The notes beneath the pieces were generated by a model, which saw nothing but the letters and a program-made list of their open reading frames with translations, made no database searches and was not told the DNA's origin. Below, piece by piece: positions 1 to 7,692 of a stretch of DNA of 64,000 nt. Numbering within the stretch: the stretch's first letter is position 1; each line of letters opens with the position of its first letter. This DNA is from Nocardioides xinjiangensis (GTDB lineage: Bacteria; Actinomycetota; Actinomycetes; Propionibacteriales; Nocardioidaceae): NCBI RefSeq assembly GCF_017916455.1, contig NZ_JAFMSY010000002.1:124001-188000 (forward strand), read 5' to 3'. The translations under genes and the position numbers were made by a program.

Positions 1-2
1 AC

Positions 3-551
3 GAGGTGCGCGCCGCCACCTGCGCCGGGCTCGCCGGACGGGTGCTGGAGATCGGCTTCGGCAGCGGGCTCAACGTGCCCTGGTACCCCGCGGAGGTCAC
101 GTCGGTCACCGCCATCGAGCCCTCCGACCTCGGCTGGCGGCTCTCGGAGCCCCGCCGCAGGGGCGCTGCGCTCCCGGTCGTCCGCGCCGGGCTCGACGGC
201 CAGCGCCTCGACCTGCCCGACGACTCCCACGACAGCGCGCTGGTCACGTTCAGCCTCTGCACGATCCCGGATCCGCTGGCCGCGCTGCGCGAGGCGAGGC
301 GGGTCGTGCGCGACGGCGGTCGGCTGCACGTCCTCGAGCACGGCCTGGCCCCCGACGAGTCCGTACGCCGCTGGCAGCGGCGGCTCGAGCCGGTGCAGCG
401 GGCCCTCGCCGGTGGTTGCCACCTCACCCGCGACGTCCCGGCGCTGGTGGGGCGGGCCGGATGGCACGTCGAGGACATCGAGCAGGCCTACCTGCCCGGG
501 CCCGCCGTCGCCCGGCCCTGGGTGCACTGCACGCGCCTGCGCGCGTCGTGA
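3..551 (+). CDS. Class I SAM-dependent methyltransferase, 5' end cut by the window edge
   Basis: The reading frame is open from the first bases, so the true start lies upstream of the window. The visible part begins with the SAM-binding glycine loop VLEIGFGSGLNVPWY, followed by the acidic strand-2 residue in AIEPSD and the post-motif region FSLCTIPDP, which is typical of Methyltransf_11/UbiE-like enzymes acting on small molecules or lipids. The C-terminal half (HVLEHG, then a basic stretch) fits the same fold. The substrate cannot be told from sequence. The gene ends 26 bases before the convergent microprotein. Assignment to the methyltransferase fold is firm; the specific role is unknown. 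Confidence 0.85.
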   Translation, partial: EVRAATCAGLAGRVLEIGFGSGLNVPWYPAEVTSVTAIEPSDLGWRLSEPRRRGAALPVVRAGLDGQRLDLPDDSHDSALVTFSLCTIPDPLAALREARRVVRDGGRLHVLEHGLAPDESVRRWQRRLEPVQRALAGGCHLTRDVPALVGRAGWHVEDIEQAYLPGPAVARPWVHCTRLRAS

Positions 552-576
552 ACCCCCGGCCGGGGACGGCCGAGGC

Positions 577-654
577 TCAACGCCCGCGGCGCAGGAAGCC
601 CAGCAGGAAGATGACGATGACGACGACGACGACGATGATCAGAATGGTTCGCAT
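577..654 (-). CDS. 25-residue single-pass membrane microprotein
   Basis: A short minus-strand frame encodes MRTILIIVVVVV, then a further hydrophobic run (IVIFLLGFL) and the basic tail RRGR. This is one transmembrane helix of about 18 residues with a positively charged end. The start is ATG at 654 with a weak purine-rich GAGCAG just upstream. Repeated GTC codons create a GAC/GAT tract on the plus strand. It lies between the methyltransferase end and the membrane protein at 710-1057. Seen: ORF and hydrophobicity. Inferred: translation and membrane insertion. No known family is recognised. Confidence 0.55.
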   Translation of the reverse strand: MRTILIIVVVVVIVIFLLGFLRRGR

Positions 655-709
655 CTGCTCAACCTAGCGCTCCGGGCCCCCGCGGCAACCCTCCGGAGGG
701 GTGTCGCGC

Positions 710-1057
710 TCAGGGCCGCCGCGACTGCCAGGCGTGCGCGAGGTTCACCCCGACGATGCCGGCCAGCGTCACCAGCAGGGCGAGGAACTCCCCGTTCACG
801 CCGAGGGCGATGCTGATCGGGATGAAGGCGACGAGCGAGACGATGCCGAGCGCCAGCTGGCGACCACCGGCCCCCGCGACCGCGGACGTACGCCGCTGCT
901 CCAGGGCGGCGCGCTCGGCGACCCGCCGCTCCACCGCGCGCTCGATGCGCTCGGCGAACCCGTCGACGAGCTCGGCGTCGTAGCGCGCACCGAGCTCGCG
1001 ACGGGCGGCGAGGGCGGCCTCGATGTCGCCGTGGCCGAGGTCGTCGTCGCGGGTCAC
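710..1057 (-). CDS. Two-helix integral membrane protein downstream of arc
   Basis: This 115-residue protein starts with GTG, 21 bases after the arc stop codon, so it is probably co-transcribed with arc. Residues 1-65 are charged and helical (ELGARYDAELVDGFAERIER), and residues 66-110 hold two hydrophobic segments (LALGIVSLVAFIPISIAL and FLALLVTLAGIVGVNLAHAW). The charged N-terminus with RELG..YDAELVDGF recalls a family of small actinobacterial membrane proteins of unknown function. No catalytic residue stands out. Position suggests but does not prove a link to the proteasome ATPase. Confidence 0.8.
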   Translation of the reverse strand: MTRDDDLGHGDIEAALAARRELGARYDAELVDGFAERIERAVERRVAERAALEQRRTSAVAGAGGRQLALGIVSLVAFIPISIALGVNGEFLALLVTLAGIVGVNLAHAWQSRRP

Positions 1058-1078
1058 CGGAGGCTCACCCCGGCCGGC

Positions 1079-2824
1079 TCACAGGTACTGGCCGGTGTTG
1101 GCGACGGTGTCGATGGACCGGCCCGGCTCGGTGCCCTGCTTGCCGGTGATGAGCGTGCGGATGAAGACGATCCGCTCACCCTTCTTGCCCGAGATCCGCG
1201 CCCAGTCGTCGGGGTTGGTCGTGTTGGGCAGGTCCTCGTTCTCCTTGAACTCGTCCACGCACGCCTGGAGCATGTGCTGGACGCGGAGACCGCGCTGGGC
1301 GGGATTGAGGTCGCTGTCGAGGAAGTCCTTGATCGCCATCTTCTTCGCCCGGTCGACGATGTTCTGGATCATCGCGCCGGAGTTGAAGTCCTTGAAGTAG
1401 AGGACCTCCTTGTCGCCGTTGGCGTAGGTGACCTCGAGGAAGCGGTTCTCCTCCGACTCGGTGTACATCCGCTCCACCGTGGCGCGGATCATCGCGTTGA
1501 CCGTGGCCTCGCGGTCGTTGCCGAACTCGGCGAGGTCGTCGGCGTGCAGCGGCAGCCGCGCCGTGAGGTACTTGGAGAAGATGTCGCGCGCCGACTCGGC
1601 GTCCGGCCGCTCGATCTTGATCTTCACGTCGAGCCGGCCCGGGCGCAGGATGGCCGGGTCGATCATGTCCTCGCGGTTGGACGCCCCGATCACCAGCACG
1701 TTCTCCAGCGCCTCGACGCCGTCGATCTCGCTCAGCAGCTGCGGGACGATGGTGTTCTCCACGTCGGAGGAGACGCCGGACCCGCGGGTGCGGAACAGCG
1801 AGTCCATCTCGTCGAAGAACACGATCACCGGGGTGCCGAGCGACGCCTTCTCGCGCGCCCGCTGGAAGACCAGCCGGATGTGGCGCTCGGTCTCGCCGAC
1901 GTACTTGTTGAGCAGCTCGGGTCCCTTGATGTTGAGGAAGTAGGACTTCCCCGACGCGCCGGTCTTCTCGGCGACCTTCTTCGCCAGCGAGTTGGCGACC
2001 GCCTTGGCGATGAGCGTCTTGCCGCAGCCGGGCGGACCGTAGAGCAGCACGCCCTTCGGCGGCTTGAGCTCGTGGTCGCGGAACAGCTCGGGGTGCAGGT
2101 ACGGCAGCTCGACGGCGTCGCGGATCGCGTCGATCTGCGTGGTGAGGCCGCCGATCGAGCCGTACTCGATGTCGGGCACCTCCTCGAGCACGAGCTCCTC
2201 GACCTCGGACTTCGGCACGACCTCGTAGACGTAGCCGGCGCGGGTGTCGAGCAGCAGGGAGTCGCCCGCCCTGATGGTGACGTCCTCGGCGCGCAGCGGC
2301 TCGGCAAGACGTACGACGCGCTCCTCGTCGGCGTTGGCGATGACCAGGGCGCGCTCGCCGTCGGCGAGGATCTCCTTGAGCATCACGACCTCGCCGACCT
2401 GCTCGAAGTCGAGCGCGGCGACGACGTTGAGCGCCTCGTTGAGCATGACCTCCTGGCCGCGCACGAGGCCGTCGAGGTCGACGGCCGGGCTCACGCTGAC
2501 GCGCAGCTTGCGCCCGCCGGTGAAGACGTCGACCGAGTCGTCGTCGTTGCGGCCGAGGAAGGTGCCGAACCCGGCCGGCGGCTGCGCCAGGCGGTCGACC
2601 TCCTCCTTGAGCGTGGTGATCTGGTCGCGCGCGTCGCGCAGCGTCTGGGCCAGGCGCTCGTTCTGGCTGGAGACGGCGGCCAGCGAACGCTGCGCGTCGG
2701 CCAGGCGGTTCTCCAGGCCCCGGGCGTGGCCCGGCACGTCGTCGAGGCGGCGGCGCAGGTCGGTGACCTCCGCCTCCAGGTAGCGCACCTGGGTGGCAAG
2801 TTGCTCGCGGGTCGGCTCCGTCAT
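1079..2824 (-). CDS. arc: Proteasome-associated AAA ATPase ARC/Mpa
   Basis: ATP-driven ring unfoldase that recognises pupylated proteins and feeds them to the 20S proteasome. The 581 residues show an N-terminal coiled coil (about 5-80) that binds Pup, the interdomain OB region (about 85-215), and one AAA module with Walker A GPPGCGKT at 263-270, Walker [10 protein letters not shown] and the second region of homology [21 protein letters not shown]. The C-terminus is GQYL, the hydrophobic-Tyr-X gate-opening tail of proteasome activators. The start at 2824 is preceded by a perfect AGGAGGTG Shine-Dalgarno; an upstream in-frame extension to 2878 has none. The neighbour trmI is conserved next to this gene in mycobacteria. 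Proteasome core, pup and dop genes are not in the window. Confidence 0.97.
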   Translation of the reverse strand: MTEPTREQLATQVRYLEAEVTDLRRRLDDVPGHARGLENRLADAQRSLAAVSSQNERLAQTLRDARDQITTLKEEVDRLAQPPAGFGTFLGRNDDDSVDVFTGGRKLRVSVSPAVDLDGLVRGQEVMLNEALNVVAALDFEQVGEVVMLKEILADGERALVIANADEERVVRLAEPLRAEDVTIRAGDSLLLDTRAGYVYEVVPKSEVEELVLEEVPDIEYGSIGGLTTQIDAIRDAVELPYLHPELFRDHELKPPKGVLLYGPPGCGKTLIAKAVANSLAKKVAEKTGASGKSYFLNIKGPELLNKYVGETERHIRLVFQRAREKASLGTPVIVFFDEMDSLFRTRGSGVSSDVENTIVPQLLSEIDGVEALENVLVIGASNREDMIDPAILRPGRLDVKIKIERPDAESARDIFSKYLTARLPLHADDLAEFGNDREATVNAMIRATVERMYTESEENRFLEVTYANGDKEVLYFKDFNSGAMIQNIVDRAKKMAIKDFLDSDLNPAQRGLRVQHMLQACVDEFKENEDLPNTTNPDDWARISGKKGERIVFIRTLITGKQGTEPGRSIDTVANTGQYL

Positions 2825-2950
2825 CTCGCACCTCCTGCTCAGTGACACTACCCACGGATCCGCGGGAGGGAAGGGCACACACGCCTGAGTTGGTCACCGT
2901 TTGGCAACGCCGCCGCGTCGGCTGTCCCGATCCGCGGGCGCGGCGCCCCC

Positions 2951-3496
2951 TCAGCCGGCGTCGTTGACGCGGCGGATCTCCTCGAGCTCGTCGGCGGTGA
3001 GCTCCCCCGACGCCGCGAGCACCTGCTGCAGGATCGCCGACTTCCCGGCGACGTAGGTGTCCATGTCCATGGCCGGGTCGGCTGCGAGCGCGCGCTTGAC
3101 CCCGGCGTACGCGTCGCGCAGGTCGTCGCGGCCGCGCAGGACGTCGCGGACGGCGAGGTGGTTGCGCACCGAGGCGGTGCCGGCGGGGCACACGTAGACG
3201 TGTCGGCGCGGCCCGCCCGGGGCGTGGAAGGCCCCCCGGCCGGGGACACCGAGGTCGCCGCGGTGGACGTAGCCGACCGCCTCCAGCGCGGCGACGGCGG
3301 CGGGGACCTCCGCGGCGTCGACGACCACGTCGATGTCCAGGACCGGCTTGGCGGCCAGCCCGGGGACCGACGTCGAGCCGACGTGCTCGACGCGCGCCGA
3401 CGGCACGTCGACGAGGGCCGAGCGCAGGACGGTCGCGACCTCCTCGAACTGCCGCGACCAGTCCGGTGACCAGTCGACGACCTCGACGCCGCTCAC
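2951..3496 (-). CDS. GrpB family protein (nucleotidyltransferase-like fold)
   Basis: A 181-residue protein starting with GTG that overlaps the trmI stop codon by four bases (GTGA), so it is probably translationally coupled to trmI. The family signature is clear: VEHVGSTSVPGLAAKPVLDIDVVV near residues 37-60, with paired acidic residues as in minimal nucleotidyltransferases, then a histidine/tyrosine-rich middle region (HRGDLGVPGRGAF, HVYVCP) and a helical C-terminus. GrpB proteins occur alone or fused to dephospho-CoA kinase. Their cellular role is not established. The family call is confident; the function is not. Confidence 0.9.
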   Translation of the reverse strand: MSGVEVVDWSPDWSRQFEEVATVLRSALVDVPSARVEHVGSTSVPGLAAKPVLDIDVVVDAAEVPAAVAALEAVGYVHRGDLGVPGRGAFHAPGGPRRHVYVCPAGTASVRNHLAVRDVLRGRDDLRDAYAGVKRALAADPAMDMDTYVAGKSAILQQVLAASGELTADELEEIRRVNDAG

Positions 3497-4452
3497 GCGC
3501 CGTCGGCCGCCTCCGCCGGCGGGACGTCGGCCGGGCGCGGGCCGGTGTAGTCGGGTCCGTACGCTCCGGGCGCGGGTCGCCGGGTCTTGCGGGGCGGCCT
3601 CTCCCCCGGCGCCATCCGGCGTGCGGTGACGAGGAAGGCGGTGTGCCCGATCATCTTGTGCCCCGGCCGCACCGCGAGGCCCTCGACGTGCCAGTCGCGC
3701 ACCAGCGACTCCCAGGGCTGCGGCTCGGTGAAGCCGCCGTGGGCGCGGAGGGTCTCCACGACACGTGAGAGCTGGGTGGTGGTGGCGACGTAGGCACAGA
3801 TGATCCCGCCGGGCACGAGCGCCTCGGCCACGACGTCGACGCAGCTCCACGGGTCGAGCATGTCGAGGATGACCCGGTCGACCTGGCCACCGAGAGCGGG
3901 CAGGCCGTCCTTGAGGTCGCCCAGGCGCAGGTCCCAGGCAGGGTGCGTGTGGCCCTCCGGAGCGGAGAAGAACTGGCCGACGTTGCGCCGGGCGACGTCG
4001 GCGAACTCCTCGCGCAGCTCGAACGACGTGACCCTGCCCCACGGGCCGACCGCGCGCAGCAGCGAGCAGGTCAGGGCGCCGGAGCCCGCCCCGGCCTCGA
4101 CCACGCGGGCGCCCGGGTAGATGTCGGCCAGGGCGACGATCTGGGCGGCGTCCTTGGGGTAGACGACCGCGGCGCCGCGGGGCATCGACACGACGAACTC
4201 GTTCAGGAGCGGGCGGAAGACCAGGTACTGGCCGCCGGCCGACGAGGTGACCGTGAAGCCCTCGTCGCGGCCGATGAGCTCGTCGTGGTCCAGGTGGCCC
4301 TTGTTGGAGAAGAACCGCTTGCCCGCGGTGAGCTCGAAGTTGTGCTTGCGGCCCTTCTGGTCGGTCAGCCGCACCCACTCGCCCTCGCGAAGAGGACCGC
4401 GGTGGACGCCGGACCAGGCCTCGGCGGGGACGTCGGGTGAAGGCTCGGGCAT
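3493..4452 (-). CDS. trmI: tRNA (adenine(58)-N1)-methyltransferase TrmI
   Basis: Methylates N1 of A58 in the T-loop of tRNA using SAM. The 319-residue length matches the tetrameric bacterial/mycobacterial enzyme. Residues 15-100 form the small N-terminal beta domain; the Rossmann domain carries the SAM motif EAGAGSGALT near 119-128 and the catalytic-loop motif ILDMLDPW. The C-terminal tail (APGAYGPDYTGPRPAD) is a low-complexity extension. The start is ATG at 4452, with a TAGTCT box seven bases upstream and no Shine-Dalgarno, which points to a leaderless message. GrpB overlaps its end and the site-2 protease lies 31 bases upstream on the same strand. Confidence 0.95.
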   Translation of the reverse strand: MPEPSPDVPAEAWSGVHRGPLREGEWVRLTDQKGRKHNFELTAGKRFFSNKGHLDHDELIGRDEGFTVTSSAGGQYLVFRPLLNEFVVSMPRGAAVVYPKDAAQIVALADIYPGARVVEAGAGSGALTCSLLRAVGPWGRVTSFELREEFADVARRNVGQFFSAPEGHTHPAWDLRLGDLKDGLPALGGQVDRVILDMLDPWSCVDVVAEALVPGGIICAYVATTTQLSRVVETLRAHGGFTEPQPWESLVRDWHVEGLAVRPGHKMIGHTAFLVTARRMAPGERPPRKTRRPAPGAYGPDYTGPRPADVPPAEAADGA

Positions 4453-4459
4453 GCCGCGA

Positions 4460-4465
4460 AGACTA
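4460..4465 (-). promoter_or_regulatory. -10 box for leaderless trmI
   Basis: TAGTCT lies seven bases before the trmI ATG with no ribosome binding site between, placing the predicted transcript start at or next to the start codon. Confidence 0.55.
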
Positions 4466-4483
4466 GTGGTCGACGCCGCGTCG

Positions 4484-5653
4484 TCAGCGCCGGGCGTTCT
4501 CCCGGAAGGCGCGATCGACGTCGGCGGTCGACAGCACGCCGTAGATCCGGCCGTCCTCCTCGACGAGGAGGTACTCCTCGGCCGGGCGCCGGCTGATCGC
4601 CAGGATGAGGTCCTCACCGGACACGGCGGCCGGGAGGGCGAGGCCGTCCTCCATGGTGCGGGCCACCGTGGAGACCGCCACCCAGGGCCGGCGGTCCGCC
4701 GGCATCGCCGTCACGGCGGCCTCGCTGACGATGCCGACCGGCGTGCCGTCGGCGGCGACGGTGACGATGCTGCCGGCCTGCGCCTCCTGCGCACGGCGTA
4801 CGGCCTCGGCGAGCGGCAGGTCCTCGGGGACGGTGAGCGTGCGCCGGGCGAGGGGTCGCGCGACCAGCGCGGGGAGCCGCTGCCGCAGCCGGGCGTGGGC
4901 CATCGCCGCCGTGGCGCCGGTCCACAGGAACAGGCCCAGGATGAACACCAGCACGAGGTCGAGGATCGTCGGCTCGGACCCCGTCAGCGGCTCCTGGACG
5001 AGCGGCCACGCCAACAGCGCCAGGGCGGTGAGCCGCCCGCCCCAGCCGGCGACGATCGTGCCGCGGTGCTGGTCGCCCGACGCGCCCCAGACCGCGGACT
5101 TCAGCACCCGGCCCCCGTCGAGCGGCAGCCCGGGGACGAGGTTGAGGACCCCGATGAGCAGGTTGGCACCGGCCAGCCCCTCGACCGCGACCCGCAGGAG
5201 TCCGTCCGGCACGACGAACCACAGCCCCGCTGCGGCGGCACCCACGGCGATCGACGTCAGCGGCCCGACGACGGCGATCCAGAACTCGTGGCGCGGCCGG
5301 CGCGACTGCCCGTCGATCTCGGTCATGCCACCGAGGAAGTGGAGCGTGATCGAGGTGACGCCGTAGCCGAGTCGCTGCGCCGTGACGGCGTGCGAGGCCT
5401 CGTGGAGTAGCACCGAGAGGTAGAGCACGACCGCGAAGACGAATCCGGCGACGTACTTCCAGAAGCCCAGCCCCGGCTCCTCCTGCTCGATCCGCGGGGC
5501 GAAGGTGAGCGAGATCAGGAGCGCGACGATGAACCAGGAGCTCGTGATGAGCACGTCGATGCCCGCGATCGAGCCGATCCGCAGCGTGCCCCGGGCGCGC
5601 GGCGTACGGCGGGGACGCCCCTGGGCAGGGGCCGGATCGGTCGGGTCGGGCAC
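4484..5653 (-). CDS. Site-2 protease family zinc metalloprotease with CBS domains (M50B)
   Basis: A 389-residue polytopic membrane protease that would cut substrates inside the membrane. The zinc motif is LLHEASH with His84, Glu85 and His88 in a hydrophobic segment, and the third metal ligand lies in GLPLDGGRVL around residue 176. About six hydrophobic segments precede a cytosolic tandem CBS region (about 250-385), the usual architecture of actinobacterial Rv2625c/SpoIVFB-type proteases in which CBS domains sense adenine nucleotides. It starts with GTG, six bases after a TAGGGT box, so it is probably leaderless. The substrate is unknown. A divergent RecB-like nuclease begins 89 bases away. 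Confidence 0.92.
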   Translation of the reverse strand: MPDPTDPAPAQGRPRRTPRARGTLRIGSIAGIDVLITSSWFIVALLISLTFAPRIEQEEPGLGFWKYVAGFVFAVVLYLSVLLHEASHAVTAQRLGYGVTSITLHFLGGMTEIDGQSRRPRHEFWIAVVGPLTSIAVGAAAAGLWFVVPDGLLRVAVEGLAGANLLIGVLNLVPGLPLDGGRVLKSAVWGASGDQHRGTIVAGWGGRLTALALLAWPLVQEPLTGSEPTILDLVLVFILGLFLWTGATAAMAHARLRQRLPALVARPLARRTLTVPEDLPLAEAVRRAQEAQAGSIVTVAADGTPVGIVSEAAVTAMPADRRPWVAVSTVARTMEDGLALPAAVSGEDLILAISRRPAEEYLLVEEDGRIYGVLSTADVDRAFRENARR

Positions 5654-5659
5654 GCTTGA

Positions 5660-5665
5660 ACCCTA
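5660..5665 (-). promoter_or_regulatory. -10 box for the leaderless site-2 protease gene
   Basis: TAGGGT on the minus strand sits six bases before the GTG start at 5653, with no Shine-Dalgarno in between. Confidence 0.5.
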
Positions 5666-5727
5666 ACGAACGCCACCCACGGCGCCGGCGCGCAGGAGCG
5701 GCGGAGGGCGCTGTCGCACCCCTCGCC

Positions 5728-5733
5728 TAGGGT
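5728..5733 (+). promoter_or_regulatory. -10 box for the RecB-like nuclease gene
   Basis: TAGGGT is nine bases before the ATG at 5743, giving a leader of about two bases. Together with the minus-strand box at 5660-5665 it makes a compact divergent promoter region. Confidence 0.45.
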
Positions 5734-5742
5734 GACGGCGTC

Positions 5743-6693
5743 ATGTCGATACCCGTCCCGGCCTCCGTCGTCCCGGCGCCCGCCCCCGCGCCCGCTCGGC
5801 GTCCCGTCGAGTCCCCCGCCGAGCGTGTGTCCACCCCCGTCGACGGAGTGGAGGTGCTCGGCGCCCTGTCGCCGAGCCGCGCGAGCGATTTCATGACCTG
5901 TCCGCTGATGTACCGCCTGCGCACCGTCGACCGGCTGCCCGAGGAGCCGTCGCCCGATGCCGCCCGCGGCACCGTGGTGCACAAGGTGCTCGAGGACCTC
6001 TTCGACCTGCCGGCGTCGGACCGGACCCCGGAGCGGGCCGCCGACATGCTCGCGCCGGCCTGGAGCGACCTTCTCGATATCGAGCCCGCCCTCGCCGACA
6101 TGTTCGGCGGCGACGGCCCGGACCAGGCGGCATGGCTCGCGTCCTGCCGCACGGTGCTCGAGCGCTACTTCGACCTCGAGGACCCGCGCCGGCTCGAGCC
6201 GGCCGAGCGCGAGCTCTACGTCGAGGCGCTGCTCGAGTCCCGGCTCCTGCTGCGCGGGTTCGTCGACCGGGTCGACGTGGCTCCCGACGGCCGGATCCGG
6301 GTGGTCGACTACAAGACCGGCCGCAGCCCGGGCGAGGGCTTCGAGGCCAAGGCGCTGTTCCAGATGAAGTTCTACGCCCTCGTCATCTGGCGCCTGCGCG
6401 GCATCGTGCCGTCGGTGCTCCAGCTGGTCTACCTCGGCAACGGCGAGATCGTCCGCTACGAGCCCGACGAGCACGACCTGCTCGCCACCGAGCGCAAGGT
6501 CGAGGCGCTGTGGCGGGCGATCCGGCTGGCGCAGGAGACGGGCGACTGGCGACCCAGCCCGTCACGCCTGTGCGACTGGTGCTCCTTCCACCAGTACTGC
6601 CCGACCAAGGGCGGCACCGTCCCGCCCCTCCCCGAGCCGCCGGCGCCGCTGGCGGGCCGGGCGGACGCCTCGGTCGACGAGTCCGCGGACTGA
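5743..6693 (+). CDS. RecB-family PD-(D/E)XK exonuclease with Fe-S cysteines
   Basis: A 316-residue single-domain nuclease of the PDDEXK_1/Cas4-like group. The N-terminal LSPSRASDFMTCPLMYR motif gives the first cysteine, RGTVVHKVLEDLF follows, and the catalytic core is GFVDRVDVAPDGRIRVVDYK, where the metal-binding Asp and the D-Y-K trio are present. The C-terminal CDWCSFHQYC supplies three further cysteines, completing the four expected for a 4Fe-4S cluster as in AddB/Cas4 nucleases. No helicase domain is attached. A homologue sits near trmI in mycobacteria, so the position is conserved. The role is inferred as DNA repair or processing. Confidence 0.9.
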   Translation: MSIPVPASVVPAPAPAPARRPVESPAERVSTPVDGVEVLGALSPSRASDFMTCPLMYRLRTVDRLPEEPSPDAARGTVVHKVLEDLFDLPASDRTPERAADMLAPAWSDLLDIEPALADMFGGDGPDQAAWLASCRTVLERYFDLEDPRRLEPAERELYVEALLESRLLLRGFVDRVDVAPDGRIRVVDYKTGRSPGEGFEAKALFQMKFYALVIWRLRGIVPSVLQLVYLGNGEIVRYEPDEHDLLATERKVEALWRAIRLAQETGDWRPSPSRLCDWCSFHQYCPTKGGTVPPLPEPPAPLAGRADASVDESAD

Positions 6694-6738
6694 GCTCCGC
6701 CCCTCGCCCCTCACCGCCCGGTCCTCCGCCGCCCGCCT

Positions 6739-6766
6739 GCCGGCGCCAGCGTGCCGGCGCCAGCGT
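6739..6766 (+). repeat. Two tandem 14-bp copies of GCCGGCGCCAGCGT
   Basis: Two exact head-to-tail copies lie in the intergenic space between the convergent nuclease and HAD genes. No gene is seen in 6694-6849. Confidence 0.8.
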
Positions 6767-6818
6767 TATGCGGACCCGCACCCATACGTACGCCTTCGTG
6801 TGACGCCCGCCCACGCCC

Positions 6819-6845
6819 GCGCCGCCGGGGGCGACGCGGCGGCGC
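6819..6845. terminator. Possible bidirectional hairpin between convergent genes
   Basis: GCGCCGCC at 6819-6826 pairs with GGCGGCGC at 6838-6845 across an 11-base loop, just beyond the stop codons of two convergent genes. There is no U-tract, as is common for terminators in this phylum. Confidence 0.35.
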
Positions 6846-6849
6846 CGGC

Positions 6850-7530
6850 TCAGCCCTTCCGCGCGAGCATCCGCCCCAGCGCGGGCGGGTCGAGCCCGAC
6901 GAGGGAGTCGGCGAACACGCGCCCGTCCCCCTCGAGGATCGGCACGTGGTTCGGCACGCACAGGACCGTGCAGCCGGCGGCGACCGCCGACTTGGCGCCG
7001 GTGTTGGAGTCCTCGATGGCCAGGCACTGTCCGGGGTGCAGGCCGAGCTCGGCGGCGGCGGTGAGGTACGGCTCGGGGTGCGGCTTGCCGAACTCCACGC
7101 GGTCGCCGGTGACGACGCTGGCGAAGGTGCCGGCCGGGAGCCGCGACAGGATCGGCGTCACGAACCGCTGCCACGACATGGTCACCAGCGCGCAGGGGAC
7201 ACCGTGCGCGTGCAGGTCGGTGAGCAGCTCGCGGGCACCGGGACGCCACGGGACCTCCTCCTCGACCCGGGCGACCACGCCGTCGAGCAGCTCGTCGACG
7301 ATCTGCTGAGGCGTCCGGTCGATGCCCATGTGCACCCGGATGTAGTCGCCCGACTCCAGCAGGGCGTTGCCGACGAGGTTCATCGCGTGCTCGTGCGACC
7401 ACGTCCCGCCGTACCTTTCCGCCATCTCGTACTCGGTGGCGATCCAGTACGGCTCGGTGTCGACGAGCGTGCCGTCCATGTCCCAGAGGACTGCGGCGGG
7501 CAGGGGGTGCGGCGGCGCCGGGAGGGTCAC
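6850..7530 (-). CDS. HAD-IA family hydrolase (phosphatase/phosphomutase-like)
   Basis: A 226-residue haloacid dehalogenase-like enzyme. Motif I is WDMDGTLVDTEP with the nucleophile and acid/base aspartates, motif II is the Thr/Ser in LVTMSW, and motif IV is AIEDSNTGAKSAVAAG. The cap lies between motif I and II, which places it in subfamily IA beside beta-phosphoglucomutase and phosphoglycolate phosphatase. The substrate cannot be decided. GTG at 7530 is chosen because a TAGGGT box is exactly seven bases upstream, matching the leaderless pattern of the window; the longer frame to 7590 would run through that promoter. Confidence 0.9.
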   Translation of the reverse strand: MTLPAPPHPLPAAVLWDMDGTLVDTEPYWIATEYEMAERYGGTWSHEHAMNLVGNALLESGDYIRVHMGIDRTPQQIVDELLDGVVARVEEEVPWRPGARELLTDLHAHGVPCALVTMSWQRFVTPILSRLPAGTFASVVTGDRVEFGKPHPEPYLTAAAELGLHPGQCLAIEDSNTGAKSAVAAGCTVLCVPNHVPILEGDGRVFADSLVGLDPPALGRMLARKG

Positions 7531-7537
7531 CCGAGCG

Positions 7538-7543
7538 ACCCTA
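7538..7543 (-). promoter_or_regulatory. -10 box deciding the HAD hydrolase start
   Basis: TAGGGT on the minus strand, seven bases before GTG at 7530, with no Shine-Dalgarno. It supports the shorter gene. Confidence 0.5.
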
Positions 7544-7692
7544 TCGACGTGGGCAGCGGCTCGCGCCGCCGCCCACACCCCGGCCCGCACCTCGGCCGCG
7601 ACTGGTCAAGGCGCACCCAGCACCGGTAGACAGGGGCCACTCGGGAGCCTCTCGAGGATGCGAACACCGTCTGCACATCGTCTGGGGAGCCC

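Noticed and set aside
412..816. Plus-strand frame with a run of ten aspartates
   Set aside because: It is created by the GAC repeats that are GTC valine codons of the minus-strand microprotein, and it overlaps the methyltransferase end.
701..2845. Long plus-strand frame antisense to arc
   Set aside because: It is rich in Asp, Val and Arg as expected from the reverse of a GC-rich gene, and the minus strand encodes a full-length ARC ATPase.
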